From CAVQJU01 sp963755195 (GTDB lineage Bacteria > Acidobacteriota > Vicinamibacteria > Vicinamibacterales > CAVVIG01), in contig CAVWIZ010000008.1 in NCBI GenBank assembly GCA_963755195.1, forward strand, positions 682,001-746,000: a stretch of 64,000 bases of DNA, read 5' to 3'. Made by a program: the position numbers and the translations under genes. Under the pieces are notes generated by a model that had not been told where the DNA came from, ran no database searches, and worked only from the letters and a program-made list of their open reading frames with translations. Below, piece by piece: positions 39,001 to 46,500 of this stretch; the stretch's first letter is position 1; each line of letters begins with the position of its first letter.

Positions 39001-39146
39001 GCAACCTCGACGCTCACGCCGGGCAGCACCGCGCCGGATGGATCCTTTGCGACGCCGGCAATCGTGCCGAGGGTTTGTGCCGGGCTCGTCACGGCGAACG
39101 CCAGCAACATCAAGATGGCCAACCCGACTCTAGTCTTCAGGCGCAT
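36096..39146 (-). CDS. TonB-dependent receptor with N-terminal carboxypeptidase-like domain (intact)
   Basis: A 1,016-residue outer-membrane transporter in one uninterrupted frame. Start ATG 39146 (GGGGGAAGAAG upstream) begins the signal peptide MRLKTRVGLAILMLLAFAVTSPAQ. Then come the CarboxypepD_reg domain (GTIAGVAKDPSGAVLPGVSV, GQYRIVNLPPGIYSATFTLA), ITITGETPVVDIQSA at the plug entrance, plug with ISAHGNNPGDGVSLIDGMRI, and a barrel ending QPRFVKFAVRYDF with terminal Phe. Barrel landmarks such as GWGVRPYNWEFSVGVQQQIAPR parallel the two receptors at 22-28 kb. The promoter has TTGACG-N17-TAGTGT with an operator-like element over the -35. Being the intact receptor next to the XRE-cupin/MetE-like genes, it is the best candidate for uptake of the regulon substrate. 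Confidence 0.9.
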   Translation of the reverse strand: MRLKTRVGLAILMLLAFAVTSPAQTLGTIAGVAKDPSGAVLPGVSVEVASPALIEKLRTAVTDGAGQYRIVNLPPGIYSATFTLAGFSTVRQEGVEVSVAVNAQVNAELKVGALAETITITGETPVVDIQSAAQTRTMTAQAFKELPSGGSWIQMAALVPAVRASNTDVGGVLGDQTGAQVSAHGNNPGDGVSLIDGMRIGNMYISSNLTNMSLSPLLFDEVNVQMSGQMAETGTNGVIMNAIPRSGGNRFSGSFLVNGSGPKLQASNVTDNLKARGVQTASSTLKTLYDLNGAFGGPIKQDKLWFYATSRYFTNEYYLASRYYPTDVTAITRTNDLSKQGYAGTYTYDNNGRITWAISDKQKISSWYAYQYKVDPHWLLQIFAASPEAARITTWHTQLSTTKWTYAATNKVLFEVGVMAGESPDTIDLNRELVGQCPSQGSLAPACISITEQTAGNFFYRAPTGANNDDRLPSQSFTGSMSYVTGSHNAKVGFDLQRGHFWRGDNNDSTGGIWYTTTAGAPAFVTVQAPVYGWQMNLNHNLGIYAQDRWTINRLTLSGGIRLDFQNESTEPFTAAPHKWAPNRNTSFAAVENVPNWKDFDPRVSAAYDLLGDGKTAIKASISRGVEQDSIRYAQANNPASTISTQTNRSWSDSLFGAGDPRTGNFVPDCNLTISTANGECGQWLVPTFGTAVPGTVYSPAIMQGWGVRPYNWEFSVGVQQQIAPRISANIGYFRRIGGNFNVLDNEALAASDFTQFSVTVPSNTGNGFTLPNAGQKIGGLYDPNFVVAPKNVMKSADTFGAVFQHWDGFDVSVDARLRNGLLLQGGVSAGKGMTDNCAIVAAVPEVLSIPAALPAGVQAPIAPLGSLSSQSFCHQETPVQPLYKGLASYLTPWWGIRVAGTFQSLPGPQVPATNIYNNGNRLATTDLPRQFTNAQANVNLIQPGTMWGDRLNQIDLRFTKVLNVGKGKFDLNLDLYNAFNSDAVIAELGSFGPVWRLPLTVIQPRFVKFAVRYDF

Positions 39147-39202
39147 GGGCTTCTTCCCCCTGTTTGTGGGACGGAAAACACGACAATGTGTAGTTTCACG
39201 AA

Positions 39203-39236
39203 ACACTAGCGCATCAGGTGTTCAGCGTCAATACGG
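39203..39236 (-). promoter_or_regulatory. Promoter and operator-like element of the third TonB receptor
   Basis: Leftward promoter: TTGACG (39226-39231), 17-bp spacer and TAGTGT (39203-39208). The 17-mer at 39220-39236 reads CCGTATTGACGCTGAAC leftwards, about 12 of 17 matching the element at 43334. TGCGCTAGTGT (39203-39213) is identical to 25515-25525. The divergent MetE-like gene starts at 39372, so the element may serve both directions. Confidence 0.6.
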
Positions 39237-39371
39237 TTCAGGGCCTAATTTCGGGTCTTGAAATCGCAGAACAAGGATTTGGATTTCGCCGCCTTAGACA
39301 GCCCGCTTGACGGCACGTTCAGCCGCCATTAACATCTGGCCCGGTTCTCCAACACCTTACAAGCAGGCCCG

Positions 39372-40475
39372 ATGACCACCAGAATCGTTGACACCCTTCT
39401 CCCCACCACCATGGTCGGCTCGTATCCGCGACCGCATTGGTTCAGACATCAGCTGCTCGGCCGCGACGTTCGCGTCGCGTTCAAGGAAGTCCAGCACGAA
39501 GAGGCCTACGACGACGCGGTCGCCACCGTCATCCGCGACCAGGAAGAAGCGGGTCTCGACATCGTCACCGATGGCAACATGTGGTACGACGACTACGTCG
39601 GCTCCATCGGCGCGTTCTGCTGGTACCTATACGAGCGCATCCCGGGATTCGAGCCGGCCCGCGAGCCGCATCCCTCGTTTGTCAACGCCGAAGCCAGCTT
39701 CAGCAAGGCCATGTTTGACGACTGGGGCGGCGTCATCAACAGCGGCCCGGTGTCCCGCGGCCCGATCCGGTGGGCGGACCTCTATAAGGTGGCCCGGAGA
39801 CACGCGAAGGTGCCGGTAAAAGTGTCAGTGGGGGCCGGTCCGGTGAACCTCGCGTGGCACGCGTACTTCAAACACTACAAGAACGCCAAGGAGCTCAGTC
39901 TGGCACTGGCGCCGGTGTTCAACGCGGAAATGAAGGAGCTCGTCGCGGCGGGCGCCACGTACTTGCAGATTGAGGATCTCGGCGCCTGGATGCCGCTCTT
40001 CACGAACGACAAGAACGACTACGTGTGGATCAAGGACGCGATCGCCCAGTGCTGCGACGGAGTGAAGGCCAGGATTGGCTGGCACTTCTGCTTTGGCAAC
40101 GCGTGGGGCAACGACCTGCTCAGCGGCTCATTCCCGGAAGGCTACCAGACGGTGCTCCCGAACCTGTTCGATACCCCCGGCATCAACGAGTTCGTGCTCG
40201 ACTACGCGAACCGGGACATGGCTGGTATCGAATTCCTGAAGAAGCTGCCCAAGGACACCGGCGTCCAGGTTGGCGTCCTCGACATCCGCACCAACGCGAT
40301 CGAGACGCCGGAGCAGATCGCCAAGCGTATTCGCAAGGTGCTTGCGCACGTGCCGGCGGAGAAGGTCACCCTCAGCACCGACTGCGGCATGAAGCCGCTC
40401 GCGCGCATGGTCGCCAAAATGAAGCTGCGCGCGCTCGCCGACGCGGCCGCCATCGTCCGCAAGGAAATCAAATAG
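39372..40475 (+). CDS. MetE-like (catalytic-domain-only) protein, second copy
   Basis: A 367-residue protein of the same family as 34003-35184 but clearly divergent. Landmarks: LLPTTMVGSYPRPHWF, AGLDIVTDGNMWYDD, ATYLQIEDLGAWMPL, WHFCFGNAWG (His-x-Cys zinc ligands) and LSTDCGMKPLA (Cys ligand). As there, the folate-binding N-terminal half of MetE is missing. It is divergent from the TonB receptor across a 225-bp region holding the shared operator-like element, and convergent with the secreted protein at 40478 (2-bp gap). Two different stand-alone MetE cores flanking a receptor and regulator suggest a pathway needing two methyl or thiol transfer steps, or two proteins acting together. Confidence 0.8.
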   Translation: MTTRIVDTLLPTTMVGSYPRPHWFRHQLLGRDVRVAFKEVQHEEAYDDAVATVIRDQEEAGLDIVTDGNMWYDDYVGSIGAFCWYLYERIPGFEPAREPHPSFVNAEASFSKAMFDDWGGVINSGPVSRGPIRWADLYKVARRHAKVPVKVSVGAGPVNLAWHAYFKHYKNAKELSLALAPVFNAEMKELVAAGATYLQIEDLGAWMPLFTNDKNDYVWIKDAIAQCCDGVKARIGWHFCFGNAWGNDLLSGSFPEGYQTVLPNLFDTPGINEFVLDYANRDMAGIEFLKKLPKDTGVQVGVLDIRTNAIETPEQIAKRIRKVLAHVPAEKVTLSTDCGMKPLARMVAKMKLRALADAAAIVRKEIK

Positions 40476-40477
40476 AG

Positions 40478-41278
40478 TTACTTCGCGGCGCCGCACGGCC
40501 GCGGATTCCAGCCGGCCGCATCTCGCTGCTTCTTGAATTGGTACGTCTTGATGTACGCCGGCTGAAAATAGGCAGGGTCATCGACCATCGTCGTCACGAC
40601 GAGATATTCCTGGCCGGTGCCGTCGATGAGGCGGACGAAGTACTCCGTGATGGTCGTATTCGGACCGTAGGGAACGCCGTTCTTGCGGACGTATCCGGGA
40701 CGCAGATGATTGGTGACCACCTTCAGCTGGCCGACCCGGGCGGCGCCTCCCCGAGCCGGAGCCGGCCCTCCTCTTCCAGCCGCCGGGAACTCCCAGCGGG
40801 CGAGCGAGTATCCCTGCCATGAGGCTTCGGCCGGCGGCGGATGCGCGGTCGCGAGCTGCGGTGTGTTCTCGAAGAAGAACCGGCGCGTCTGCGTGCCGGC
40901 GTCGATGTCCATCTTGATCGTGTGGTCGTCGTCCCAGGTGACGTGCAGCCGGGCCGGCAGCCGCATGATGCCGCCGGCGCCGTACGCCTTGCATTGCTCG
41001 CCCGCCGCGGCATCCTTCGCCGGATCCCACTCGTTGGTGACCCGGCGCGCCTCCGCCGTCACCGGCAGGTAGTCCACATTCCCCTTGGGGGGCGTCAGCA
41101 TGCGGTAGCGCCAATCGTCCGTGACGAGCGACACCCAATATCCCGCGATGTCAAACGGCGCGGCCGTGCGCCCGGCTGCCGGCGGGTTCGGCGGCGCTCC
41201 CTGTCCTCGCCCCTGGGCGTGCAGGTGCAGACCGAGCGCAGCGACGGCGAGCGTGGACACGATGAGGAGTCTGCGCAC
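40478..41278 (-). CDS. Secreted protein of unknown function (WEGD-motif-related), third gene of its operon
   Basis: A 266-residue exported protein with signal peptide MRRLLIVSTLAVAALGLHLHAQ followed at once by a Gly/Pro/Arg-rich linker (GRGQGAPPNPPAAGRTAAP). The core begins FDIAGYWVSLVTDDWRYRM and includes RLHVTWDDDHTIKMDIDAG. GQLKVVTNHLRPGYVRKNGV is comparable to the L-x-x-ET-[ST]-[HN] segment of the proteins at 42369 and 29861, and TEYFVRLIDGTGQEYLVVTT resembles the beta-rich end of the 42369 protein. No enzyme motif is recognised. It starts 10 bp after the metallo-beta-lactamase-fold gene and is probably in the operon driven from 43334. Confidence 0.7.
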   Translation of the reverse strand: MRRLLIVSTLAVAALGLHLHAQGRGQGAPPNPPAAGRTAAPFDIAGYWVSLVTDDWRYRMLTPPKGNVDYLPVTAEARRVTNEWDPAKDAAAGEQCKAYGAGGIMRLPARLHVTWDDDHTIKMDIDAGTQTRRFFFENTPQLATAHPPPAEASWQGYSLARWEFPAAGRGGPAPARGGAARVGQLKVVTNHLRPGYVRKNGVPYGPNTTITEYFVRLIDGTGQEYLVVTTMVDDPAYFQPAYIKTYQFKKQRDAAGWNPRPCGAAK

Positions 41279-41287
41279 AATGCCTCT

Positions 41288-42358
41288 CTACGATTTCGGA
41301 TTGAGGCTGCGATACACCGCCTCGACAAACATGTCAGGCGTGTTCGAAGCGCTTCGTCCGAACCGCCCGTCGTAGTCCCTCGTCAGTTTCGCGGCCTTGA
41401 TCTGCGGCAGCGTCATGCCCTTCTTGACGGCCGCGCGCACGCGATCGCGCATGATGGTCACCATGTCGCGGTAATAGGCGACATCCGCCGAGTCGGTGAG
41501 GCGGCCATGCCCCGGCACGATCATCGTGCCTCCCTCCATCATGTGCTCGACGACCGCCATCTCGAGGATCCAGTTCAGCGCATCGACGACGCCTTGAATG
41601 CTGCCGCCTTTGTCGACGTCGATGACCGGATAGCTCGTCATATTCAGGACGTCGCCGGCCGCGAGCACTTCGGATTCGCGGAACTGTACGATGGTGTCGC
41701 CGTCGGTGTGCGCCGCCGGCATGTGCCACAGGACGACGCCTTCTCCGTTGAAGAAGTTCAGCTTGAAGCTCGCGCCTTCGTAGGCTTCGCTCGGCAACGC
41801 GGCCGACGGCAAGGGCGATCCCTTTGGCTGGTGCGACGGCGCTTTCTCATGCGCCATGATCCAGGCGTCCTGCGGGGCAAGACCGATGTGACTGCGGCCG
41901 GCGGCCGAAAACACGGCGTTCCCGCCCATGTGGTCGGCATCGAAACTCGTGTTGATGATGCCGACGATGGGCTTGGGCGCGGGCGGCGCCGAGGTCATCT
42001 GAAGGAACGTCGAGCTGTTCCACCACGAGCAGCCCTGCACGAGCCCCACGCAGGATTTCTGCGGCATCCGCATCGAGGTCACTTGACGATCGAGCGTCCT
42101 GACGGCCGCGAGCAGTTTGTCGCTCATGGCCGCGGCCCCCGTGTCGACGAGGAGTACGCCGTCTTTGCCGATGGACGCGACGACATTGCTGCCGCCGGCG
42201 GTAATCAGCCAGATGTTGCCTTTGACCGGAATCACGCGCACATCACTGCTCGGGGCGGGCTGTTGTGCGCCAAGGTCGGCGTACCACGGCTGCGCCAGGA
42301 TCACCACGGCCGCGATCGCCAGAACAGATGCGCGGAGCGTTGTCACTGCGGCAGTCAT
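41288..42358 (-). CDS. Secreted metallo-beta-lactamase-fold protein with altered metal motif
   Basis: A 356-residue exported protein; start ATG 42358 follows GAGAGG and begins the signal region MTAAVTTLRASVLAIAAVVI. The fold is seen in ITAGGSNVVASIGKDGVLLVDTG, INTSFDADHMGGN, HMPAAHTDGDTIVQF, AAGDVLNM and VPGHGRLTD. The usual HxHxDH reads SxDxDH (codons 41930-41947): the first two zinc histidines are Ser and Asp, while the following Asp-His, the HTDGD histidine and the PGHG histidine remain. One metal site should be lost or changed. A Cys/Trp-containing insertion (KSCVGLVQGCSWWNSSTF) precedes the motif. Related acidobacterial proteins are annotated as quinoprotein relay/SoxH-like hydrolases, but function is unknown. 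It lies 10 bp after the 42369 gene. Confidence 0.8.
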   Translation of the reverse strand: MTAAVTTLRASVLAIAAVVILAQPWYADLGAQQPAPSSDVRVIPVKGNIWLITAGGSNVVASIGKDGVLLVDTGAAAMSDKLLAAVRTLDRQVTSMRMPQKSCVGLVQGCSWWNSSTFLQMTSAPPAPKPIVGIINTSFDADHMGGNAVFSAAGRSHIGLAPQDAWIMAHEKAPSHQPKGSPLPSAALPSEAYEGASFKLNFFNGEGVVLWHMPAAHTDGDTIVQFRESEVLAAGDVLNMTSYPVIDVDKGGSIQGVVDALNWILEMAVVEHMMEGGTMIVPGHGRLTDSADVAYYRDMVTIMRDRVRAAVKKGMTLPQIKAAKLTRDYDGRFGRSASNTPDMFVEAVYRSLNPKS

Positions 42359-42368
42359 CTCGGGCCTC

Positions 42369-43265
42369 TCAGCGGCCAATGTTTGCGCCGCGATCGCCGT
42401 TGGTCCACGCGCTATCCCGGAGTTTCTGCCCGTACTCGGGATAGATCGTCTCGACACCGCCGGTCGCGGCGTTCGCCGCGCCGCCGTACCGGGTGCGGAT
42501 GTCCTTGAGGAACGGATTCTCGCCCAACTGGAAGTGCGGCACCTTGCCCTTCTCGAGGCCTTCATACACGGAGGTGCAGGGATGCGGCGGCACGAGCGAG
42601 TTGACCGTCAAGCGATACTCGGCGCTCCGAATGAGCGGCTCCGCCAGATAGATCGGATCGTGAATGATGTTGACCCAGGTCAGGATGTCGCCGCGGCGGA
42701 TCCACCACGACGTGACGGTCGCTTCGTCGGTGGCCATCGCGCCATTCCGGCGGATGTAGTCTTCCTTCAAGTGCGACGTCTCGATCCTGAGCATGTCGCC
42801 TTCCCACTTCGCCGTCGAGAATCCGCCCCACGAGTGCGGGGCCTCGGCCGGAGGAGGATCGCGGCCATCGAGGTACACGGGCATGTTCGTGGATTGATGC
42901 CACTCCGGCTGAAACGCCACGATTTCGCGCGAGTACGGATCGACTTCCTTGCTGATGCGCAACTGGGTCGGCCCCCGATAGATGTACGCCCATCCGTGCG
43001 GCCGGCACTGATATTCAGGCAGCGACAGGATCGATGCGTCCCAGGTTTCAGCCCTGGCGAGGCCGTCCGCATTGAGCGGCAAGCCATAGAAGTCGCCGAC
43101 CCACGGGTTCTCGCTGTTGTCCTGCGAACGGACCACGGTCCACTCGCCGGAGAAATCCGTGGTCACGCCAGGGGGGGCGTTCTGCGCGACGCCGTTTCCC
43201 GCGGCGAAGGCCGCCCACAGTGCTGCCGTGAGAGCGACGACGATCAGACGTCTTGTCTTGCGCAT
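42369..43265 (-). CDS. Secreted protein of unknown function (WEGD-motif family), first gene of its operon
   Basis: A 298-residue exported protein. Start ATG 43265 (GAGG upstream) is chosen because the signal peptide MRKTRRLIVVALTAALWAAFAAG begins there; the frame extends to 43502 but would run through the promoter. Mature part: TTDFSGEWTVVRSQDNSENPW, LPEYQCRPHGWAYIYRGP, ISKEVDP and KWEGDMLRIETSHLKEDYIRR, the last matching RWEGDTLVVETTNF at 29861. A beta-rich C-terminal half (VTSWWIRRGDILTWVNIIHD) ends in QKLRDSAWTNGDRGANIGR. Function is unknown; the family is abundant in Acidobacteria. It heads a three-gene operon (43265 to 40478), with the 17-bp element at 43334-43350 about 70 bp upstream. 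Confidence 0.75.
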   Translation of the reverse strand: MRKTRRLIVVALTAALWAAFAAGNGVAQNAPPGVTTDFSGEWTVVRSQDNSENPWVGDFYGLPLNADGLARAETWDASILSLPEYQCRPHGWAYIYRGPTQLRISKEVDPYSREIVAFQPEWHQSTNMPVYLDGRDPPPAEAPHSWGGFSTAKWEGDMLRIETSHLKEDYIRRNGAMATDEATVTSWWIRRGDILTWVNIIHDPIYLAEPLIRSAEYRLTVNSLVPPHPCTSVYEGLEKGKVPHFQLGENPFLKDIRTRYGGAANAATGGVETIYPEYGQKLRDSAWTNGDRGANIGR

Positions 43266-43333
43266 CGGATAGCCTCGGTACGCGCCGTTTTTTGCGTGAA
43301 AGAGCCGCCGCATGGACCGTATCTCAATGATTC

Positions 43334-43350
43334 GTTCAGTGTCAATGAAC
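43334..43350 (-). promoter_or_regulatory. 17-bp operator-like inverted repeat before the three-gene secreted operon
   Basis: GTTCAGTGTCAATGAAC; arms GTTCA-TG and CA-TGAAC are inverted copies, making this the most symmetric of the four elements. Leftwards it holds TTGACA (43340-43345); the base run 17 bp on is ATACGG, a weak -10. It matches 15 of 17 bases of the element at 35247-35263. Confidence 0.6.
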
Positions 43351-43556
43351 AGCCCCGACGCCCAATCCTTCCTGAGGTGTGCATCGGAATCGTAAGGATT
43401 CCGCGAGATTTCGTGCGGGCCGGCTAGAGCGTCCTTCTCACGGCGTCGAATGCCCACACGGCCGCTCGCAGCGCTCGCAACGATCGCAGCGTTTAGGGGC
43501 ATTTAAGCGGAATTCTCGGCGGTCACTGCGTCCGCCGCGGTGATCGTTCTTACGGG

Positions 43557-46500
43557 CTAGGGCGCGTGCGAGACGATGATCGCCGCCTTCTCCTTTGATG
43601 CATTGCCGGAAGCGTCCGTACACTTCACGGTAATCGTATAGGTGCGGTCGCGATGCTTCCGCGCGTTCGCCGAGATGTTCAGCGTCAGGTCGCTGGTAAT
43701 GGCCCAGTCGATGACGGCGTCGTGGTCGATGTCTTTGCCCTGGCCGCCGACTCTGATGATCTTGCACGCCGGCGACGAATCCGCGAGATCGGTCACCGCG
43801 ACGGCGATTGAGATCGGCACGGTCTGATCGCTATCGGGCAGCAGCGTCACGCTCGGCGTCACGCTGATGATGTCGGGCGCCGTCGTGTCGCGGACCACGA
43901 CCCTGAACGTGTCGGCGTCGCCCTTCCCCCGATGGTTCATCGCCGAGCACGTGACCGTGGTCTCCCCGAGAGGGAAGGTCGATCCGGACGCTGGAGCGCA
44001 CGTCACCTCAAGAGCCCCTTCGATTGGATCCGTCGCCGTCGCCGTGAATGTCACCACCCTGCCGGTCGGACCCTCCGCTTCGACCCTCTGGTGTCCTGGC
44101 ACCGTCACCTTCGGCGGCTTGTTCACTGCCTTCGCATAGCTCACGCAATCGCCCTGATTCGTGAACGTCACCGGGAAGTTGAACGTCTGCCAGCCGCCCC
44201 TCTTACACTCGTCGGCGCTCTGCGGCGGACCGATCAGCGTGACCGGAGCCGAAAGCGCGGCACCGTTGAGCGTGACGTTTCCCGCCACCGCATCGACGGC
44301 GAAGCCCGTCAGTATCCCGGCGGCACTAGACGTCTCCGTGTAAGTAACGCTGGACCCACTCCCGACCATAACGACGACCGGGAAACCGTTGAGCACCGTC
44401 GTAATTTGCGCCGGGCCTCCAGCGCCTACCTCGACGGTCGACGTGGCGACCGGATCGGTGAGGACGTAAGCGCCGTCGGGGAGCGAGATCGTCGCGACCT
44501 TGCCGTCAAGTTGAATCTGGACTGGACCACTCCCTGCTCCGCTGACCGCGACCTCCACGCCAGCGCCCGGGTTCGGCGTGGCATCCACGATCGTCACGGC
44601 CTTGCCATTGCGCGCCAGGATTGTGCCGACACTGCTCCCGCCAAGTGCTGGGATCGCGTCAGAGAACGTCTCGTTCGTTGCATCGAACGGCAACGGATCG
44701 ACATCGTCGGCAATGCCGTCGTTGTCGTTGTCGGTATCGACGCAGTTCCTGATGCCGTCGCCGTCTGCATCCGGGAAGCCCTCGTCGATCCCTTCGTTGC
44801 CGTCGTTGTCGACGCCGTCACACATCTCGGGCTTCGACGTGGGGTTGAGCGGGTTGGAGCCGAAGAAGTTTCCCGGAGGAACGCCCGCTGAGCCCACCTC
44901 CTGGATGTTGGTGATGCCGTCGCCGTCGCCGTCCTCGTTCGCGTCCGTCCCAATCGTTCCCGGCGAACCCGTTTCGACGCCGTCGGCCGCGAGGAACGCG
45001 CCATTGACTCCGGCGGCGCTCAAGGTCGAGATGACTGGAAGCGGCAGCGTCGTGCTGCCGAGGCCAGCGCTGTTGTCGAACGTGAAGCCGGTGACCGATG
45101 CGCCGAAGCTGACGCCAGTGATCCGGTTGCCGAGCGCGTCGAAGAGATTCACCGCGTCGCCGCTGCTGCTCAAGCCGACACCGACGCCACCGTAGAAGCC
45201 GACGAGGAAGCCGGCCGGCAACGTCGGCGATCCAGTCCACGCCGTCGCGAAGTTGGCCAGAAGCGTCGCGTCGGTGGACCCATCCGCGAGGCCCTCGATG
45301 AAGACGGCTGACTTTCCCGGCAGGAATCGTCGTCACGCCCCGAAGCGCGACCGGAAAGGCCGAAGGTGTTCGAGTTGTCGTCCATCTTCCAGCCGGTGAG
45401 GTCCACCGGCGTGTTGCCGGTGTTCGTCACCTCGAACCAGTCGGCGGCGTAAAGGCTGTGCCTGCTGCTCCAGGGCGAGACCTCGGAGATGCTGACTCGG
45501 GACGCAATCGTTCCCGGCGAGCCGATCTCATTCGCGTCGTTCGCGGCGACGAAGGCGCCATTGACGCCGCGAGCGCTCAGCTGCGAGATGGCGGCGCTGT
45601 TCAGGCCGGCCGCGTTGTCGAAGGTCGGGAACGACGGGCCTGCCGGGAGAAACACCGAAGGACACCTTGGCCTGCAACACGCCGCTGCCGTTGTAGAGGA
45701 CGACGGCATCGCCGCCCGTGCTCAGGCCGACGCCGCCTCCGGAGTAGCTGCCGATCTGAAGGCCCGCCGGCGGGTTCGCGCCGAACCAGGTGTTCAGGAA
45801 GGCCGCCGCGGCACCGGCGAGGTTGCCGGTTTCGATGAAGATCACCGACTCGCCGGGCAGCGATGCTGGTGATGCCGTTCAACGGCACCGCGGCCGCGAA
45901 GGATTCCGAGCTGTCGTCCATCTTCCAGCCGGTGATGTCCACGGCGGCGCCGCCGATATTCGTCACCTCGAACCAGTCGGCGGCCACGGGCTGTTGCCGC
46001 TGGACCACGGCGCCACCTCGGAGATGATCAGCTTGCCTACCGGCCCGACCGTTCCAGGCGAGCCGATCTCGGTCGCGTCGTTCGCCGCCGACGAAGGCGC
46101 CATGAACGCCGACGGCGCTCAGCAGCGAGATCGCGGCGTTGTTGAGCCCGGCGGCATTGTCGAAGGTCGCGAACGGCGCGCTCGCGGGCGAAGCGCCGAA
46201 GGTCACGCTGGCCTGCAGCGCGCCGCCGCCGTCGTAGAGGTTGACGGCATCGCCGCCGGTGCTCAGGCCGACGCCGCCGCCGGAGTAGCTGCCGATCTGA
46301 AGACCCGCCGGCGGATTCGCGCCGAACCAGGTGGTCCGGAATGCGGCCGCCGCGCCGGCGAGGTCGCCGGTTTCGATGAAGATCACCGACTCGCCGGGGG
46401 CGATGCTGGTGATGCCGTTCAGCGCGACCGCATTGGCGAACGCGTTCGAGTTGTCGTCCATCTTCCAGCCGGTGATGTTCACGGCGCTGGCGCCGGTATT

